Both the position numbers and the translations under genes were made by a program. This document shows, one piece after another, positions 35,035 through 47,065 of a DNA stretch of 64,000 nt. Numbering within the stretch: position 1 is the first letter of the stretch; every line of letters starts with the position of its first letter. The notes under the pieces were generated by a model. That model was not told the origin of the DNA and ran no database searches. It saw nothing but the letters and a program-made list of their open reading frames with translations. The stretch is taken from contig NC_059351.1 of the NCBI RefSeq assembly GCF_019703515.2, positions 21,405,001 to 21,469,000 on the forward strand. Direction: 5' to 3'. The stretch comes from Myxocyprinus asiaticus (Eukaryota > Chordata > Actinopteri > Cypriniformes > Catostomidae).

Positions 35035-35640
35035 GAAAATATTTTATTAATTCATAATCACTTCATGTTTTTTTTCTATGTCCTCAATATCACTTTCCAT
35101 CCTGTTAGTTTTCATAATATTACTTTAAGTAGCAAAAGTCAGTTTCTTAATGACATCATCCACCTGGAAGTAACATCATACACAAACAACAGCACACATA
35201 TCAGTTAGTATTAGCAATGGATTTGATGAATTCTGTGATGTTTTGTGGTATTAGTTGGTTTGTTTCACTCTAAAATGTTCCATCCTGCTTGATAAAACTA
35301 CAGAAATAAGCATTATAATGTCAAAAATAAATAAATAAATAAATGTAAACAATTATCCAAATAAACTTCAAGTTGACACCCTAAAGTTCGTTAACTGTCA
35401 ATCCCTCACTGAGTAATAGCTAACTTCAGCTTTTTTTTTTTAAATCCTGTTAATTTTTTTACCATTGGGTAATCAATCAAGTTTTAATTAATAAAGTTTA
35501 AGTGTCTGAGCTTGACCAGAGAATATTTCTGAAAGTCTGGCGAAAACGTTTATAGAAATATTTCCTTAAAGTAAAAAGCAAGCATATTAATTTTTCGAAA
35601 GCTCGAAAGGTACTGCATAAAAGGACTGACCTACAAAGAC
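35035..35640. repeat. Diverged partner of 18310-18560
   Basis: Shares in order GTCCTCAA-ATCACTTTCCATC, TAGTATTAGCAATGGATTTG-like and CAAGCATATTAATTTTT with 18310-18560, with larger gaps here. Low identity; family unknown. Confidence 0.35.
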
Positions 35641-35652
35641 CTAGTATAGTCT

Positions 35653-35903
35653 AAGGGGCCGTTCACACCGAACACAGTTTTGCATCTGTCTGCTGCATTT
35701 TTCAATTGTTTTTCTATGTAAATATGCGCTAGATGGATGTCTCGGCATCTCATGCAGGAGCGCCGCATTTTAAGATGGTGTGCTAGGTTAAAAAATGTCA
35801 ACTTTAAAAAAAGACGTTTGTAGTCTCGAGACATCTGCGTTCTGTTCTTGTTGTGATGGGTCTAGCTTTTTTAGCACTAGAATATTTTTGGTCTGAACGG
35901 CAT
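35653..35903. mobile_element. MITE with GGGGCCGTTCACACCGAA end
   Basis: The left GGGGCCGTTCACACCGAAC is inverted by the right TTTTTGGTCTGAACGGC. A similar GGCCTGTTCACACCAAAT fragment lies at 30403. No ORF. No clear duplication. Confidence 0.55.
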
Positions 35904-37822
35904 GAATGCCCAGCTCAGAGCATTTGGGATTTTATTTCTGTTATTGCTGTTTGTGGATCTATGCTGCTTTTTAGTGTAAAGTTACTGAATTAAAAATGTA
36001 TTATGTTATCTGATCCTATAAATCCGTTCTCATACACAAACAAAGTACAATGACACACTGTCGTTTTCAGGTCCCAGGATACCTTTACCATACAATACTT
36101 TAAAAGACAATGGAAAACACAGCAACAATGACAGTATCATGTTTAACTTGATTTTTATATTTCCTTGAGAGAACACAAGTGCTGCTTACTCTTACAAAAG
36201 TCGCTGTCATGATGCGAGGGTGTTGCGGAGGTTTCTTGGGCATTGCTATGCGGTTGCTAGGGTGGTTGCTTATTGGCCCAATTCCTTTTTTTTTTTGCCT
36301 CATGCAAGTGTTTAAATGGCTCTCCCTGTTGTATAATGCTTATACAAGCAAAAGGAAAGGTCTGACCATCTAAAGGTCCTTGGATCTTTAACTCTGGATG
36401 AAGAATGAAACTTTGTGCTTTGATGATAAAGCTTTCCAATACCCGGAGCAAAGGTTTGTCAGGAAAAAAAGCTGTGATAGAGAGCTATTACTAGCAGAAA
36501 ACATCAGTGAGTATGTCACTGGCTTTTCCGGTCATGTTTGCCTCAAAAATCCCTTTGAGGCTGACTCATGCGAACCCTGTTGACATATTTGTAAGGTGAG
36601 ACACGACTGTATCACGAGTAATGGAGATTAACATGATGGAAAGACAGGAAACTCTTCTATTCTTCTCATAAACTAGGTGTTTATTGAAGGTATTTAAAAA
36701 AAATTTTTTATCTGTTTTTAGTTCACAAACACGACCCCACCTTAACTTTTTCTCTTGATCATAGATGGCACTAAATATCATCTCAACATCTTTATTGAAT
36801 GCTTGTGCTTCTCTTAATCTTGATATTTCATCTGAATATCAACATTTGTGAGATTTATTCCATCCAAACAGTTTAGAGGTTAAATTAACTATTTTATTGT
36901 TTTATTTTTTGTCATTGGAAAATAGTGATCTGTGACATTCTATTATATTTGATATTAAAAGTTTTTATGTCTATTTGTTAATGGGGGGGATTCCATGCAT
37001 TAGATGTACATTTCAAACATCTCTGTTCCTTATAACCTAATAGGCTAATTGAGTGTAATTCAATCAATATTACTGCAATTATGACATGCCTTCAGTTAAA
37101 AAAATGGGTGTCTTTATATGTATACAGTATATTCATTGGCTTGCACAGTATATAATTAATAGAATAAGTTTACCCTTCAGATAAATCTCTTTGACTGGGA
37201 TTCTGTTATTTGATTTGCCTGATATTGTTTAGTTATTTAATTATTCAACTAAACTATGAAAATAAATGCTAAATACATGCTAAAAGTTTATTTCTATGTG
37301 TTAAAATTTTAAAGAAAATGAACATTGTTTTTAAGGGGGGTATCTTACCCAATCTGAACCTACTTTAATTTCCAATATTTTTTGTGATACAGTATATAAA
37401 CAAGGCTATATTTATATTTTGAAAATATGGTAAATCTACAAGGTTGTATTCATTAACATTAGTTAACCACATTAGTTACTGGTATTTTTCAATAAATCAA
37501 TATTTTGACATTATGGTTTTATGTGAACAAAATAAGGTACATTTCTAGTTTCAACATTATTTGTACTTCAGACCTTTGTTTTATTGGACTTAATTTATTT
37601 GAATATTAAATCAATATTGTGACATTATGGGTTTTATGTGAATAAATTTAGGTACATTTCTAGTTTCAACATTATTTGTACTTCAGAACTTTCTTTTATT
37701 GGACAAGAAAATCTAGCTACGTACCACGTGACCCACATTTGGTTTTCGACCATTAAAAATACATAAAATATAGAAATGTTTGGATGGAGCCCCATAACTC
37801 TGGAATTTAACCACAGAGGGCC
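35904..37822. other. Non-coding, AT-rich
   Basis: A tandem pair lies at 37495-37570 and 37607-37690 (CAATATT-GTGACATTATGG, GTACATTTCTAGTTTCAACA), two copies about 115 bp apart. No gene recognised. Confidence 0.5.
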
Positions 37823-37826
37823 TTAA

Positions 37827-38105
37827 AGATAGTTCACCAAAAAATGAAAATTTCATCATCATTTACTCACCCTCATGCCATCCCAGATGTGTGTGACTTT
37901 CTTTCATCTGCAGAACACAAATTATGATTTTTAGAAAAATATTTCTGCTCTGTAGGTCCACACAATGCAAGTGAATGGGTGCCAAAATTTCACACTCCAA
38001 AAACCACATAAAGGCATCATAAAAGTAATCCATATGAATCCAGTAGATCCATATTTTCAGAAGTGATATGAGTGGGTGAGAAACAGATCAATATTTAAGA
38101 CAGAT

Positions 38106-38198
<93 letters not shown>

Positions 38199-38373
38199 TG
38201 CTTAAAATTCTTCTTCCTGCCCAGTAGGGGGTGGTATGCATGAAGAATGTGAATCACCAAAAACACAAGAAGAATGTGAAAGTGATCCGTTTTTCACCCA
38301 CACCTGTCATATCACTTTTGAAGACTTGATTTAACCACTGGAGTATTATGGATTAATTTTATGCTGAATTTTG

Positions 38374-38404
<31 letters not shown>

Positions 38405-38578
38405 GAGCTTCCAAATTTGGGCACCTCTTCACTTGCATTGTATGGACCAAAAGAGCTGAAGTATTCTTCTAAAAATCTACATTTGAGTTCAGTAGATGAA
38501 AGAAAGGCATACACATCTGGGATGGCAAATGGGTTAGTAAATGATGAGAGAATTTTCATGTTTGGGTGAACTATTCCT
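37827..38578. mobile_element. TTAA MITE family A, copy 2, with microsatellite growth
   Basis: Starts AGATAGTTCACC after TTAA at 37823-37826 and ends GGTGAACTATTCCT. A (TA)n run at 38109-38180, a T-run at 38181-38199 and another at 38379-38404 have expanded its interior. Confidence 0.75.
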
Positions 38579-38582
38579 TTAT

Positions 38583-40601
38583 GAATGGATAAACAAAAAG
38601 GAAAGTTTGTTCTAAAGCTAAATCTAAATGGAAATTACGATATATTTAATACTTCTGGAGTTATAGGCACTGCAACTTTGAAAAAAGAAAAAAAAAAAGA
38701 AGGCATTTATGACATGTAATGCAACAAGGCGTGCTGAAGTCACCTGATTTTAGTATTAGACCAACCTTTCTCTGTGTAAAAAATAAAATCATGACACTAA
38801 CACCTTGCTAAGGTTATTTTTTGACCTGTAGTTTTGCTCCAAAATCATAGGCAAAACCTCCCATTTTGCCCCACTAAAAAAGACAAAATTTTGAGCCGGG
38901 GACCTCTGGCTGAGTTAACATGAAATGACTCAACACAGTCAAGTGCATGTTTACATAGAAAAACAAGTAAAAGACAGGACAGACAGATACAAAAACACTA
39001 TCTGTGTTAACGACCCCTTATACTGCAAATGTTCTTAATATTTAAGTCTCCCATCACTACAGATCTCACGTTACATCTAAAAAAGCTTTTATGTTCGCTA
39101 AATTGGACAAACATTTAAATTGCAGCGTGTTCTGCTTGGAAAACTTGAGTGCAATATGTGCTTGGCGATACCAACAATCTGCAAATATTCCTTTAAGGTT
39201 TTTATCTTGACTCTGTCTTGGACTGCTGCAGTTCAATGGACTGGTTTAAATGTGATTTTCCCCATATATTCTCCAGTCGTGCTGCGTTATCTCATCAAGA
39301 GGCAAACAGCGAATCTTGTGCATCAGATCAACTTTCCGCAAGTCGCTTCGCAAACAGGCCCAGATTCACAGCAGGGATGCAAATCCTTCCTAATCCAAAT
39401 GATCCCCTCCAAGTCAAATAAACCAGTCTGCCACACTCTGGGTCATTCCCTTTTGTTTTCTGTCTATGGTCGTGGCAGATGGCATTCGAAGGTTAGGCTC
39501 ACAAGAGCTGTATATTAAAAAACAGAAAACAAATTTGTGACTGTGTTTGCTCATGATATACAGGAACATAAAACGTACATAACTACAGCTGCAAAATGAT
39601 TTTCACTGAAATATGGAGACAATAAGTTAGATTATATCAGAGTAATATGGTATTGCTCTGGTATTTTATAAGATGTTTCTCCCTTAAAATTCCTTAGTAT
39701 AAATTAAAATTGACACAAATGTGACAATCGTTGACATACAGTAAGAATATAGAGCTATAAAACTATTGTGGATAGCATAACTCAGATAATTTGCTTGTGG
39801 GAGAATTTGATGAGAAATGTTTGAGTTCTTGTGAATTATTGAGAACTTTTTTTCTCCCTGGCTTTAACCAACCTTAGAAGTTGTATATTGCATTTGTGTC
39901 TTTTAATTCATATTTTATTGTATGTTTCTCTTTGTATTAATCGGCTGCTGTACAGCACATTGGTCAACTCTTGATGTTTTACTGGGCTTTATGAATAAAT
40001 TTGAATTACATTAAATTTGAATTGAACTTTGACTTTTTATTACAGACTTTGGTACCTTGACAAATCTGGGCACATTTGAGACAGTTAAGATCTCTTCTGA
40101 AACTCTAGAGGAGACACATGTGAGATTATTGGAGTCTTTTTACTCAAATGAAACATCTGAGAAGTTGGAGACAAATTTCAAGTTTCAATCCCACATATGT
40201 AGATTAATTGCTTTATTCAAAATTATCTATTAAATAAAGGTCAATGAACTGAATTGAAATAAAGGATGCATTAAGTACAACATATTGAATGAGATTCATT
40301 AAAGGTATACTGACCTAGTGAAACATTGTACATCCTCATTAACATTACTTTAACCCTACATCATTTTATTGGCACCAACTTTAACTGGTATGTGGTTGAT
40401 GTAAAATTTTCGATGTTAAAATTCTTTCTTGTATGCCAGCTTAATATGCAAAGTCAACTATAAGTAAGCAATTTGTAGGTTGATTTAACAGGGCAGGACT
40501 CTCTATTTGACTCCTCCCCCCAAAATAAATAAATAACAAAAATAATAATAATTATACAGAAGAATTAATCTGTGACAAAACTATGAGCTTTGCATTTCTT
40601 C
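38583..40601. other. Non-coding; unique block at 39090-39520
   Basis: 39120-39518 is open for 132 codons but starts without a good ATG context and has no domain. The block is more GC-rich than its surroundings and lacks transposon marks, so a conserved non-coding element or an unrecognised exon is possible. Confidence 0.35.
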
Positions 40602-40602
40602 A

Positions 40603-40936
40603 TTTAAAGGAATGTTTTAAAAAAATGCAAAAATCGAGGGTACAGTTTGGCACTTAAAATGGAAGAGAATGGGGACAAAGAAAGTGAATGTGGCCAGTTT
40701 TTGGAGGGTTTAAACACAGAAATGTGAAGTTTATAATTCTATAAAATCACTTGCTTTAATTTTCTGTTAAAACTGTTACAATTGTTTAAATTGTAATTTT
40801 TACAGTCGTTTTAGGGTTTTAGGGTTTGTTGACATTACATCGTCATGGTAACAAAGTTGTAAAATTGTCTATAACTTTACACAGAAAAGGTTTTTAAGTG
40901 ATTTTATCACACTAAAATCATGTTTATACGCGTATC
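40603..40936. mobile_element. TTAA MITE family B, copy 3, left part
   Basis: Matches the intact copy at 61963-62581 up to ATTTTATCACACTAAAATCA. The first 60 bp are partly deleted. The right part is at 46507-46680, on the other side of the DIRS element. Confidence 0.75.
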
Positions 40937-41154
40937 GTCTCTGGATACGCATGTAACCTCGGTTCCCTGAGATGAACGGAACGAGACATTGCTATGGGCA
41001 AAGTACTTTCCTCAACGACCTAGTTGAAACCTTTGTACAATAATGGCAATCTTCTGAGTGGCAATGAAGTTTGAGCCCCACCCCTTTAGGCGTGCATTAG
41101 GTGTATATAAGCCGGCGCTCAAGCATCATTACTTCAGATTTTCTGGCATTCAAA

Positions 41155-41945
41155 CGGGGGGCTCGTGAGTGCCTTCAGCACTAGATTTAGGTCCCAAGTC
41201 AGTACCAAAGCAGGGTGAAGGTGTTCAGTCACCTCACTCCTCTAAGGAATTTTATGATCAGATCATGCCTGCCTATAGAGGAATCTGCCTCCGTAGCATG
41301 AAACGCTTAAATAGTCACTACATAAACCTTAAGAGTTGACAGGGTGGGGCCTGAGTAGCTCAGCAGGTATTGACACTGACTACCACCCCTGGAGTCACAA
41401 ATTCTAATCCAGGACAGGCTGAGTGACTCCAGCCAGGTCTCCTAAGCAACCAAATTGGCATGGTTGCTTGGGAGGGTAGTCACATGGGGTAACCTCCTCA
41501 CGGTCGCTATAATGTGGTTCTTGCTCTCGGTGGGGCACGTGGTGAGTTGTGCGTGGATGCCGCGGAGAATAGCATGAAGCCTCCACATGCGCTACATCTC
41601 CGCGGTAATGCGCTCAACAAGCCATGTGATAAGATGCGTGGATTGATGGTCAGACATGAAGGCAACTGAGATTCGTCCTCCGCCACCCGGATTGAGGTGA
41701 GTCACTATGCCACCATGGGGACTTAGAGTGGATTGGGAATTGGGCATTCCAAATTGGGGAGAAAGGGGAAGAAAAAAAAAGAGTTGACGGGGTAAGACCT
41801 GCATCTAATTGCTCTTGAAGGAATGTAAGAATCTCTGCTATGGAGCAATTCACTGAGTCTTCGCTATGTGATGAGCACCAATTTGCAAACACCTGCCATT
41901 TTAGTCCAAAGAGGTGTCTCATGGACAGTGCTCTAGCCTAAATGG
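41155..41945 (-). pseudogene. DIRS tyrosine recombinase, N-terminal remnant
   Basis: On minus, RHLFGLKWQVFANWCSSH, then CSIAEILTFLQEQLDAGL, is the core-binding part of the DIRS recombinase. A SINE (41346-41779) interrupts it after LTPSTL; on its far side come KVYV and HDLIIKFLRGV. It then reads into the terminal repeat, and the catalytic domain with the R-HxxR-Y residues is missing. This copy could not integrate by itself. Confidence 0.7.
41346..41779 (+). mobile_element. tRNA-derived SINE in the DIRS recombinase
   Basis: Starts GGGGCCTGAGTAGCTCAGCA (A box), has a B-box-like ATTCTAATCCAGG and ends GGGGAAG plus an A-run. Flanked by a 14-bp duplication, AGAGTTGACAGGGT (41332-41345) and AGAGTTGACGGGGT (41780-41793), one mismatch. 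Confidence 0.9.
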
Positions 41946-43372
41946 TGTTTATCACTGACTGAGCCAATTCCGGCTGGTTCGATGTGCTCCATTCAGAGGA
42001 CACACATGCCGGTTCACAGATACCATAATAACTCTATCATCTCTGGAAACCAGGACTGGTTGGCCCATTTAGGCACAATTAACAGAACCATTTCCTTGTC
42101 CTCTCAGACTTTGCTGATGACAGAGTGAAGGAGGCTTGCCGGAAGAAATGCATATTTGCATTTTGCAGGCCATTTGTGAGCCAATGTGTCCACCCCCAGC
42201 GGGGCTTGGGGCATGGGGTACCAGATGGGACAGTGGGCGTTCTCCACGGAGGCGAATAGGTCAACTTCTGCTCTGCCGAATATTTCCCAAATCCTCAGAA
42301 CTGTCTGAGGGTGAAGCCTCCACAGTTCCCTGGCGTGACAAAATATCCGCTTTGTAACTCAGGCGGCCCGGGACATGTCATGTATAGGGAGAGGATATAA
42401 TGCCCGCTCCATTGGAAGAGGCATTGTGTCATGCTCATAAGTTGTGGCGATCGGACTCCGCCCAGGCAATTTATATACGCCACTACTGTCGTGTTTTCAG
42501 AACAAATCAGAATGTGGTGATTCGCATTGTTGGACTGAAAAGCCTTCAAGACTAGAAAGACAGCCAATAGTTCTAGGCGGTTGATGTGCCACACTCGCTG
42601 AATACTTGGCCCTGCATAACACCTTGCTGATAGAAGGCTGGAGCCGTCCAAGGTGCTAAAGCATCCAGACAGTGGCGAGTTACCCGAATGTGCATGCGCC
42701 CGTGGCACCAGATGTGCTATGGTACATGATGTTTGAGACAATACTGGAGAGGTCTCATGTGTTACAGACATAACTGTATGGTGGCAGATGCTGCCGCCAT
42801 AAAACCCAGTATTTTCTGAAAAGACTTCAGTGGACATGTTCTCCCCAGTTTGAACTGAGACATGTTCTCCCCAGTTTGAACTGAGACAGACACTGAAGAT
42901 TGGCCTGAACGTGCTTGCTCATGAAGTGCGCACACATGCTCACGGAGTTGAGTTGAAGCCCTAAAAAGGAGATTTGTTGGCTGGGGGAAAATGTGCTTTT
43001 TTCCCAGTTCACATTCAGTCCCAGGCTTTTTAGATGGCAAAGCAATCTCTGTGTTCGCTCAGCAAAGCCTCTGATTGGGCTAGTAAAAGCCAGTCATCGA
43101 GGTAATTCAAAACATGCACACCGTTCATTTTCAGTCGGGCTAGAGCCGCATTAATACATTTTGTGAATGTGCGGGGAGCCAGAGACAGACCAAAAGGACT
43201 TTGAATTGATATGCAGTTCCCTCTAATGTGAATCTGAAAAACCGCATGTGATGTGGCGCAATTGGTAAATGAAAGTATGCGTCCTTCAGGTCTATTGACA
43301 CAAACCTGTCCTGTGGACAGATAATATCCGTTTCTGAGTTATAATTTTGAATGGGCACTTTGTGAATGCACG

Positions 43373-44051
43373 TGTAACAGGGTTAAAAATGGGCAAGGAG
43401 GAGGCGGGAACCGGACGAAGCATCAAAGTAATACGATTTTTTCACCCAATTTGGAATGCCCAATTCCCAGTGCGCTTTTTAAGTCCTCATGGTTGCATAG
43501 TGATTCGCCTCAATCTGGGTGGCAAAGGATGAATCCCAGTTACCTCCGTGTCTGAGACCATCAACCCACGCATCTTATCACGAGTCTTGTTGAGCACGTT
43601 GCCACAGAGACATAGAGCGTCTGGAGGCTTCACGCCACCCACCGCGGCATCCATGCCCAACTGACCACACGCCCCACCGAGAACGAACCACATTATAGCG
43701 ACCACTAGGAGGTTACACCATGTGACTCTAACCTTCCTAGCAACTGGGCCAATTTGGTTGCTTAGGAGACCTGGCTGGAGTCACTCAGCATGCCCTGGGA
43801 TTCGAACTAGCGAACTCCAATGGTGGTAGCCAGTGTCTTTTAACACTGAGCTACCTAGGCCCCCCTCAAAGTAATATTTGAATGAAAACAAACAAAAGAC
43901 ACAAACATAAACACACACACACGGCAGCTGCGTGTGGCTCTCTCCCGAACTGCTGCACCCAGCTGCCCTTATCACTCTCCTCGGCTGATTAGCCCAGTTG
44001 AGGGCCGGGCATGTGTAGTCACAGCCCCACCCTTCCCTCCTCCTCGTCACA
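43373..44051 (-). mobile_element. Solo LTR inserted in the DIRS RT
   Basis: On the minus strand it runs TGTGACGAGGAGGAGG to CCCTGTTACA. A perfect 5-bp duplication GCACG lies at 43368-43372 and 44052-44056. A pol II polyadenylation/terminal region CATTCAAATATTACTTTG is present. No internal region is left, so it formed by LTR-LTR recombination. A SINE is nested inside. Confidence 0.92.
43434..43865 (-). mobile_element. SINE nested in the solo LTR
   Basis: Same family as 41346-41779 but reversed; the head (CCTAGGTAGCTCAGTGTTAA on minus) is at 43865 and the short T-run tail at 43436. A perfect 11-bp duplication TCAAAGTAATA lies at 43423-43433 and 43866-43876. Confidence 0.95.
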
Positions 44052-44641
44052 GCACGATTCAAGCGTCTCAGATCTAGAATGGGCCAGAGCCTGCCACCTT
44101 TCTTTGGAACGAGAAAATAGTGGCTGTAAACCCCACTATGTGCATTGTAGCCCGGGACAGTCTCTGTTGCGTTCTTCGGCAGGAGATTGTGAATTTCTGC
44201 GTGCAATACCAGCGAGACCACAGATTGCAAAACGGCAATAAAGCGAGGTGGCCGGCGTATGAACTGAATCGTGTAGCTGTGTTCTTTTGTGTTCAACACC
44301 CATTTTGACATGCCCGTGTGGGCTCGCCACACATCCACGCAGCGAGACAGAAGGCTTATTGATTTGCTCACTACAGAACACGGGGCTCCGCTAGCCATAG
44401 GGAAGTGGTTGGCCATGGTGTTTGGGATGTGATAAACAGACATGCCCGTGAGGGATCTCCACGCATCTGTGCAGCAAGGGAAGTGGTTCATCATAGTGTG
44501 TGTGTGAGAGACGTGAAGAGGAAAATACCCTTTTATTGAGTGTGTGAGCATCCTGTGTTTTTACGTGTACTTTTCTCTCTTTTATGAGAACATTCTTTAT
44601 TTGAGCAGTACACACAAGCATTATTCAAAACATTATCCTGT

Positions 44642-45420
44642 TCCCGACGAACTGTGGTGGTGAAGAGGGGAGAAACACTGTGTGTCTCGACTCGAGCCTT
44701 CTTTGGCTCTGGGCCGAGAAGAATGGCAGGCTCTGGGCTCCTCTTTACGGGGCTGGACCTGTCAGGAACACTTCCACTGTCTCTGGGGGATTTTCCCTTG
44801 GCGCGAGGTTCATGCTGGAATGGCGGATGCCTTCGCTTGGGCCACAGTTTCTGCGGTTTTACTGCTGGCACTGTGGCGGCGCTTGGCAGCGCTTGGGCAG
44901 CAAAAGTGGGGGTTTTTGTCGGCCACAGACTGGAGGTAGAGCGGGAGTGGGCCGGGTAAGAGGCAGCACTGTTCCACTTAGGTAGAAAATGCCTCATTGC
45001 CTGTGACTGTTTTTGAGTGGCCACATAGCGCTCTGAAAAAACCATCAGAGGCCATCAGGCGACGCTGGAGTGTGGAGGGGGGCGGCTTTCTCCGCATCAC
45101 GCATATCTGATAAAATCAGCCAGATGTGCCGATCCAGGACCACCAAGTTGCTCATCGCATTCCCGATGGCCTGAGCGGTGGCCTTCATGGCTCGCAGTGT
45201 CAAGTCTGTCGCGGTGTGAAGCTCTTTAAAATATTCTAGATCGGGGCCTTGCTCATCCATATTTTTGAGGAGCTTGGCTTGAAAAACCTGGAGCACCGCC
45301 ATGCTGTAGAGTGCTGATCCAGCTTGGCCCGCCATTGTGTACCCTCTTCCAGCCAGTGCAGATGTCAGTTGACACAGCTTGGAAGGATGTGCGGGATTTT
45401 TATAATTGTTTTATATATAT
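44642..45420 (-). pseudogene. DIRS gag-like ORF (broken)
   Basis: Read on the minus strand, ALAGRGYTMAGQAGSALYSM begins near 45360 and continues with LQVFQAKLL and TDLTLRAMKATAQAIG, the helical gag region of fish DIRS elements. A stop and small deletion near 45045 separate it from QKQSQAMRHFLPK, followed by a proline/lysine-rich tail. The Tc1 MITE at 45426-45930 cuts off the N-terminus, which continues near 46000-46320. The product would coat element RNA in the cytoplasm; this copy cannot make it. Confidence 0.75.
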
Positions 45421-45425
45421 ATACA

Positions 45426-45927
45426 CACTACTGGTCAAAAGTTTTGAAACACATCTGGTGACCGAAATGTTTCCCATGATCTTAAAAATCTTTTGACATG
45501 AAGGCATATGCTTAAATGTTTAAAATTAGTTTTGTAGACAAAAATATAATTGTGCCACCATATTAATTAAATTATAAATCTAAAATTTAATAAAAAAAAA
45601 AAAAAAGTTTTTGAAATTGATGACTTGGACCAAATAATAAAGAAAGGCATCCAATAAGTGCCCAGCATATAGATGGTGATACTTCAAGAAGTTGGTTGAG
45701 AAAATGTCAAGAGTACATTTCTGAAAATACTAGGCAAAGGGTGACTACTTTGAAGATGCTCAAATATAACACAGTTTTGATTTATTTTTGATTTTTTTTT
45801 AGTCACAACATAATTCCCATAGTTCCATTTATGTTAAGCCATAGTTTTAATGACTTTATTATAATTTTTTTCACATTTTAGAATAATAGTAAAGAATGAG
45901 TAAGTGTTTCAAAACTTTTGACCGGTA

Positions 45928-45930
<3 letters not shown>
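45426..45930. mobile_element. Non-autonomous Tc1 MITE, copy 2 (in DIRS gag)
   Basis: The ends CACTACTGGTCAAAAGTTTTG and CAAAACTTTTGACCGGTAGTG are inverted; the body is the reverse complement of 30845-31366. TA microsatellites flank it. Confidence 0.85.

Positions 45931-45997
<67 letters not shown>
45931..45997. repeat. (TG)n(TA)n microsatellite
   Basis: A long TA run beside the Tc1 MITE. Confidence 0.95.
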
Positions 45998-45999
<2 letters not shown>

Positions 46000-46506
46000 T
46001 TATATTAAGGATATTACAAGGATACAGTTAACTCCTGCTGGAGCACTGTGGGAAGTGGGTAGGTGTCTTGCAATGTTCGACGGCGAGCCTCTGAAGTGAA
46101 AAACCCATTAAAGAGAGTGTCCTTGATGGTAAGGTGGAGAAAACTTCACCGGAACATGCAGCGGAGCAGTAAACCTTCTCTCTGTAGGCGCTAGTAGCAC
46201 AGGTGATGAGTCGTTCTGTTGGCGTCTCCCAGGGAAGAATCATCCCCTGAACTGTGTATCTCAACGGCGAAGCAGTACAGGGTTTCCTAGACGAAGTCGA
46301 ATGTTCATAGTCATGAAGGACGAAAATCTGAAGTAATGATGCTTGAGCGCCCGCTTATATAAACCTAATGCGTGCCTAAATGGACGGGGCTCAAACATCA
46401 TTGCCAATCAGAAGATGGCCGTTATTGTACAAGGGTTTCAATTAGGTAGTTGAGGAAAGTACTTTCCCCATAGCAGTGTTTAGTGGACTGAATCGAAAGG
46501 GAACCT

Positions 46507-46680
46507 TTATGTCTTGAGGCTATACTTTTGAAAGTATTTTAACATTAAAAAATTGGTCCCCATTCACTTCCATTATAAGTACCTCACTGTAACCCAGATT
46601 TTTGCTTTTTTTAAAGAAAAGGAGGAACATTATGCGGCAAATGCTGTCAATTGAGCTTAACTTGCACTGAACCTGGATCC
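46507..46680. mobile_element. TTAA MITE family B, copy 3, right part
   Basis: Resumes at TTTATGTCTTGAGGCTATAC and runs through CCATTCACTTCCATTATAAG to GAACCTGGATCC and TTAA, matching the right end of 61963-62581. Confidence 0.8.
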
Positions 46681-46694
46681 TTAAAATCCTCAAG

Positions 46695-47065
46695 AACAGC
46701 CTGATCTCAAGAAATTATATGGCTACCGAAATTTGATATGATGCAATATCGTGTGGTATCGTTGCTTGATCGCTGCAGTTCTGACTTAAAATGTCCACTG
46801 TGTTGCATGAAAAGCGATTTAATGTTCTTCCAAACAGATGAGTTTTTAAGGTAAATGCTCTATTGAGTTTTAGATCAACAAAACTGACCTCCCTACCCTA
46901 AACCTTAAACCTAAATGATGGTGTCATAAAAAGCAAATGTGAGACAAAAAACAGAACCATGTCATTTGTGTCATTTGCTCGACTTGCATGCCCTTCAGGA
47001 TTTGTATCCTGGTCCTTTACATCACAAGTGCAATGCTCTATCAGTTGAGCTACCGCGCAGTTTGA
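46695..47065 (-). mobile_element. tRNA-derived SINE
   Basis: On minus the head is tRNA-like: A box TAGCTCAACTGATAGAGCA (47034-47052) and B box GGATACAAATCCTG (46996-47010), then a body with TTAGGTTTAAGGTTTAGGG and TAATTTCTTGAGATC at its end. The acceptor and T stems do not pair well enough for a functional tRNA gene. Confidence 0.6.

Larger units (their letters stand above)
42260..44551 (-). pseudogene. DIRS reverse transcriptase-RNase H (split by an LTR)
   Basis: The N-terminal RT part near 44330-44050 shows YTIQFIRRPPRF and YFLVPKKGGRLWPILDLRRL. A 684-bp insertion (solo LTR plus duplicated GCACG) then interrupts the domain. It resumes near 43300 with FVSIDLKDAYFHLPIAPHH, and the catalytic NYLDDWLLLAQS lies near 43110-43080, intact. 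RNase H follows, with INRLELLAVFLVLKAF and ENTTVVAYINCLGG near 42560-42460. Frameshifts occur near 43140 and 43040. Upstream, 44290-44540 holds two similar stretches, VDVWRAHTGM and TDAWRSLTGM, a small internal duplication. Confidence 0.82.
40937..46506 (-). mobile_element. DIRS-type retrotransposon with inverted terminal repeats
   Basis: The left end (about 40945-41150) and the reverse complement of the right end (about 46325-46500) match over some 180 bp: GGTTCCCT, GCTATGGG-AAAGTACTTTCC, TTTGTACAATAA and CAAGCATCATTACTTCAGAT. Inverted rather than direct terminal repeats are the DIRS hallmark. Both carry a TATATAAG box (near 41103 on plus, near 46358 on minus). Coding order on minus is gag, RT, RNase H, recombinase N-terminus. 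It inserted into MITE B without a visible duplication, as DIRS elements do. Exact borders are uncertain by about 5 bp. Confidence 0.85.

Noticed and set aside
34846..35208. 120-codon frame
   Set aside because: Runs through a foldback repeat and AT-rich DNA with no domain.
39120..39518. 132-codon frame
   Set aside because: No domain, weak start, overlapping alternative frame; not enough to call a gene.
44654..44985. Overlapping plus-strand frames of about 100 codons
   Set aside because: Antisense shadows of the proline-rich DIRS gag, open because the sequence is GC-rich.
46988..47059. tRNA gene
   Set aside because: A and B boxes are present but stems pair poorly and a SINE-like body follows.
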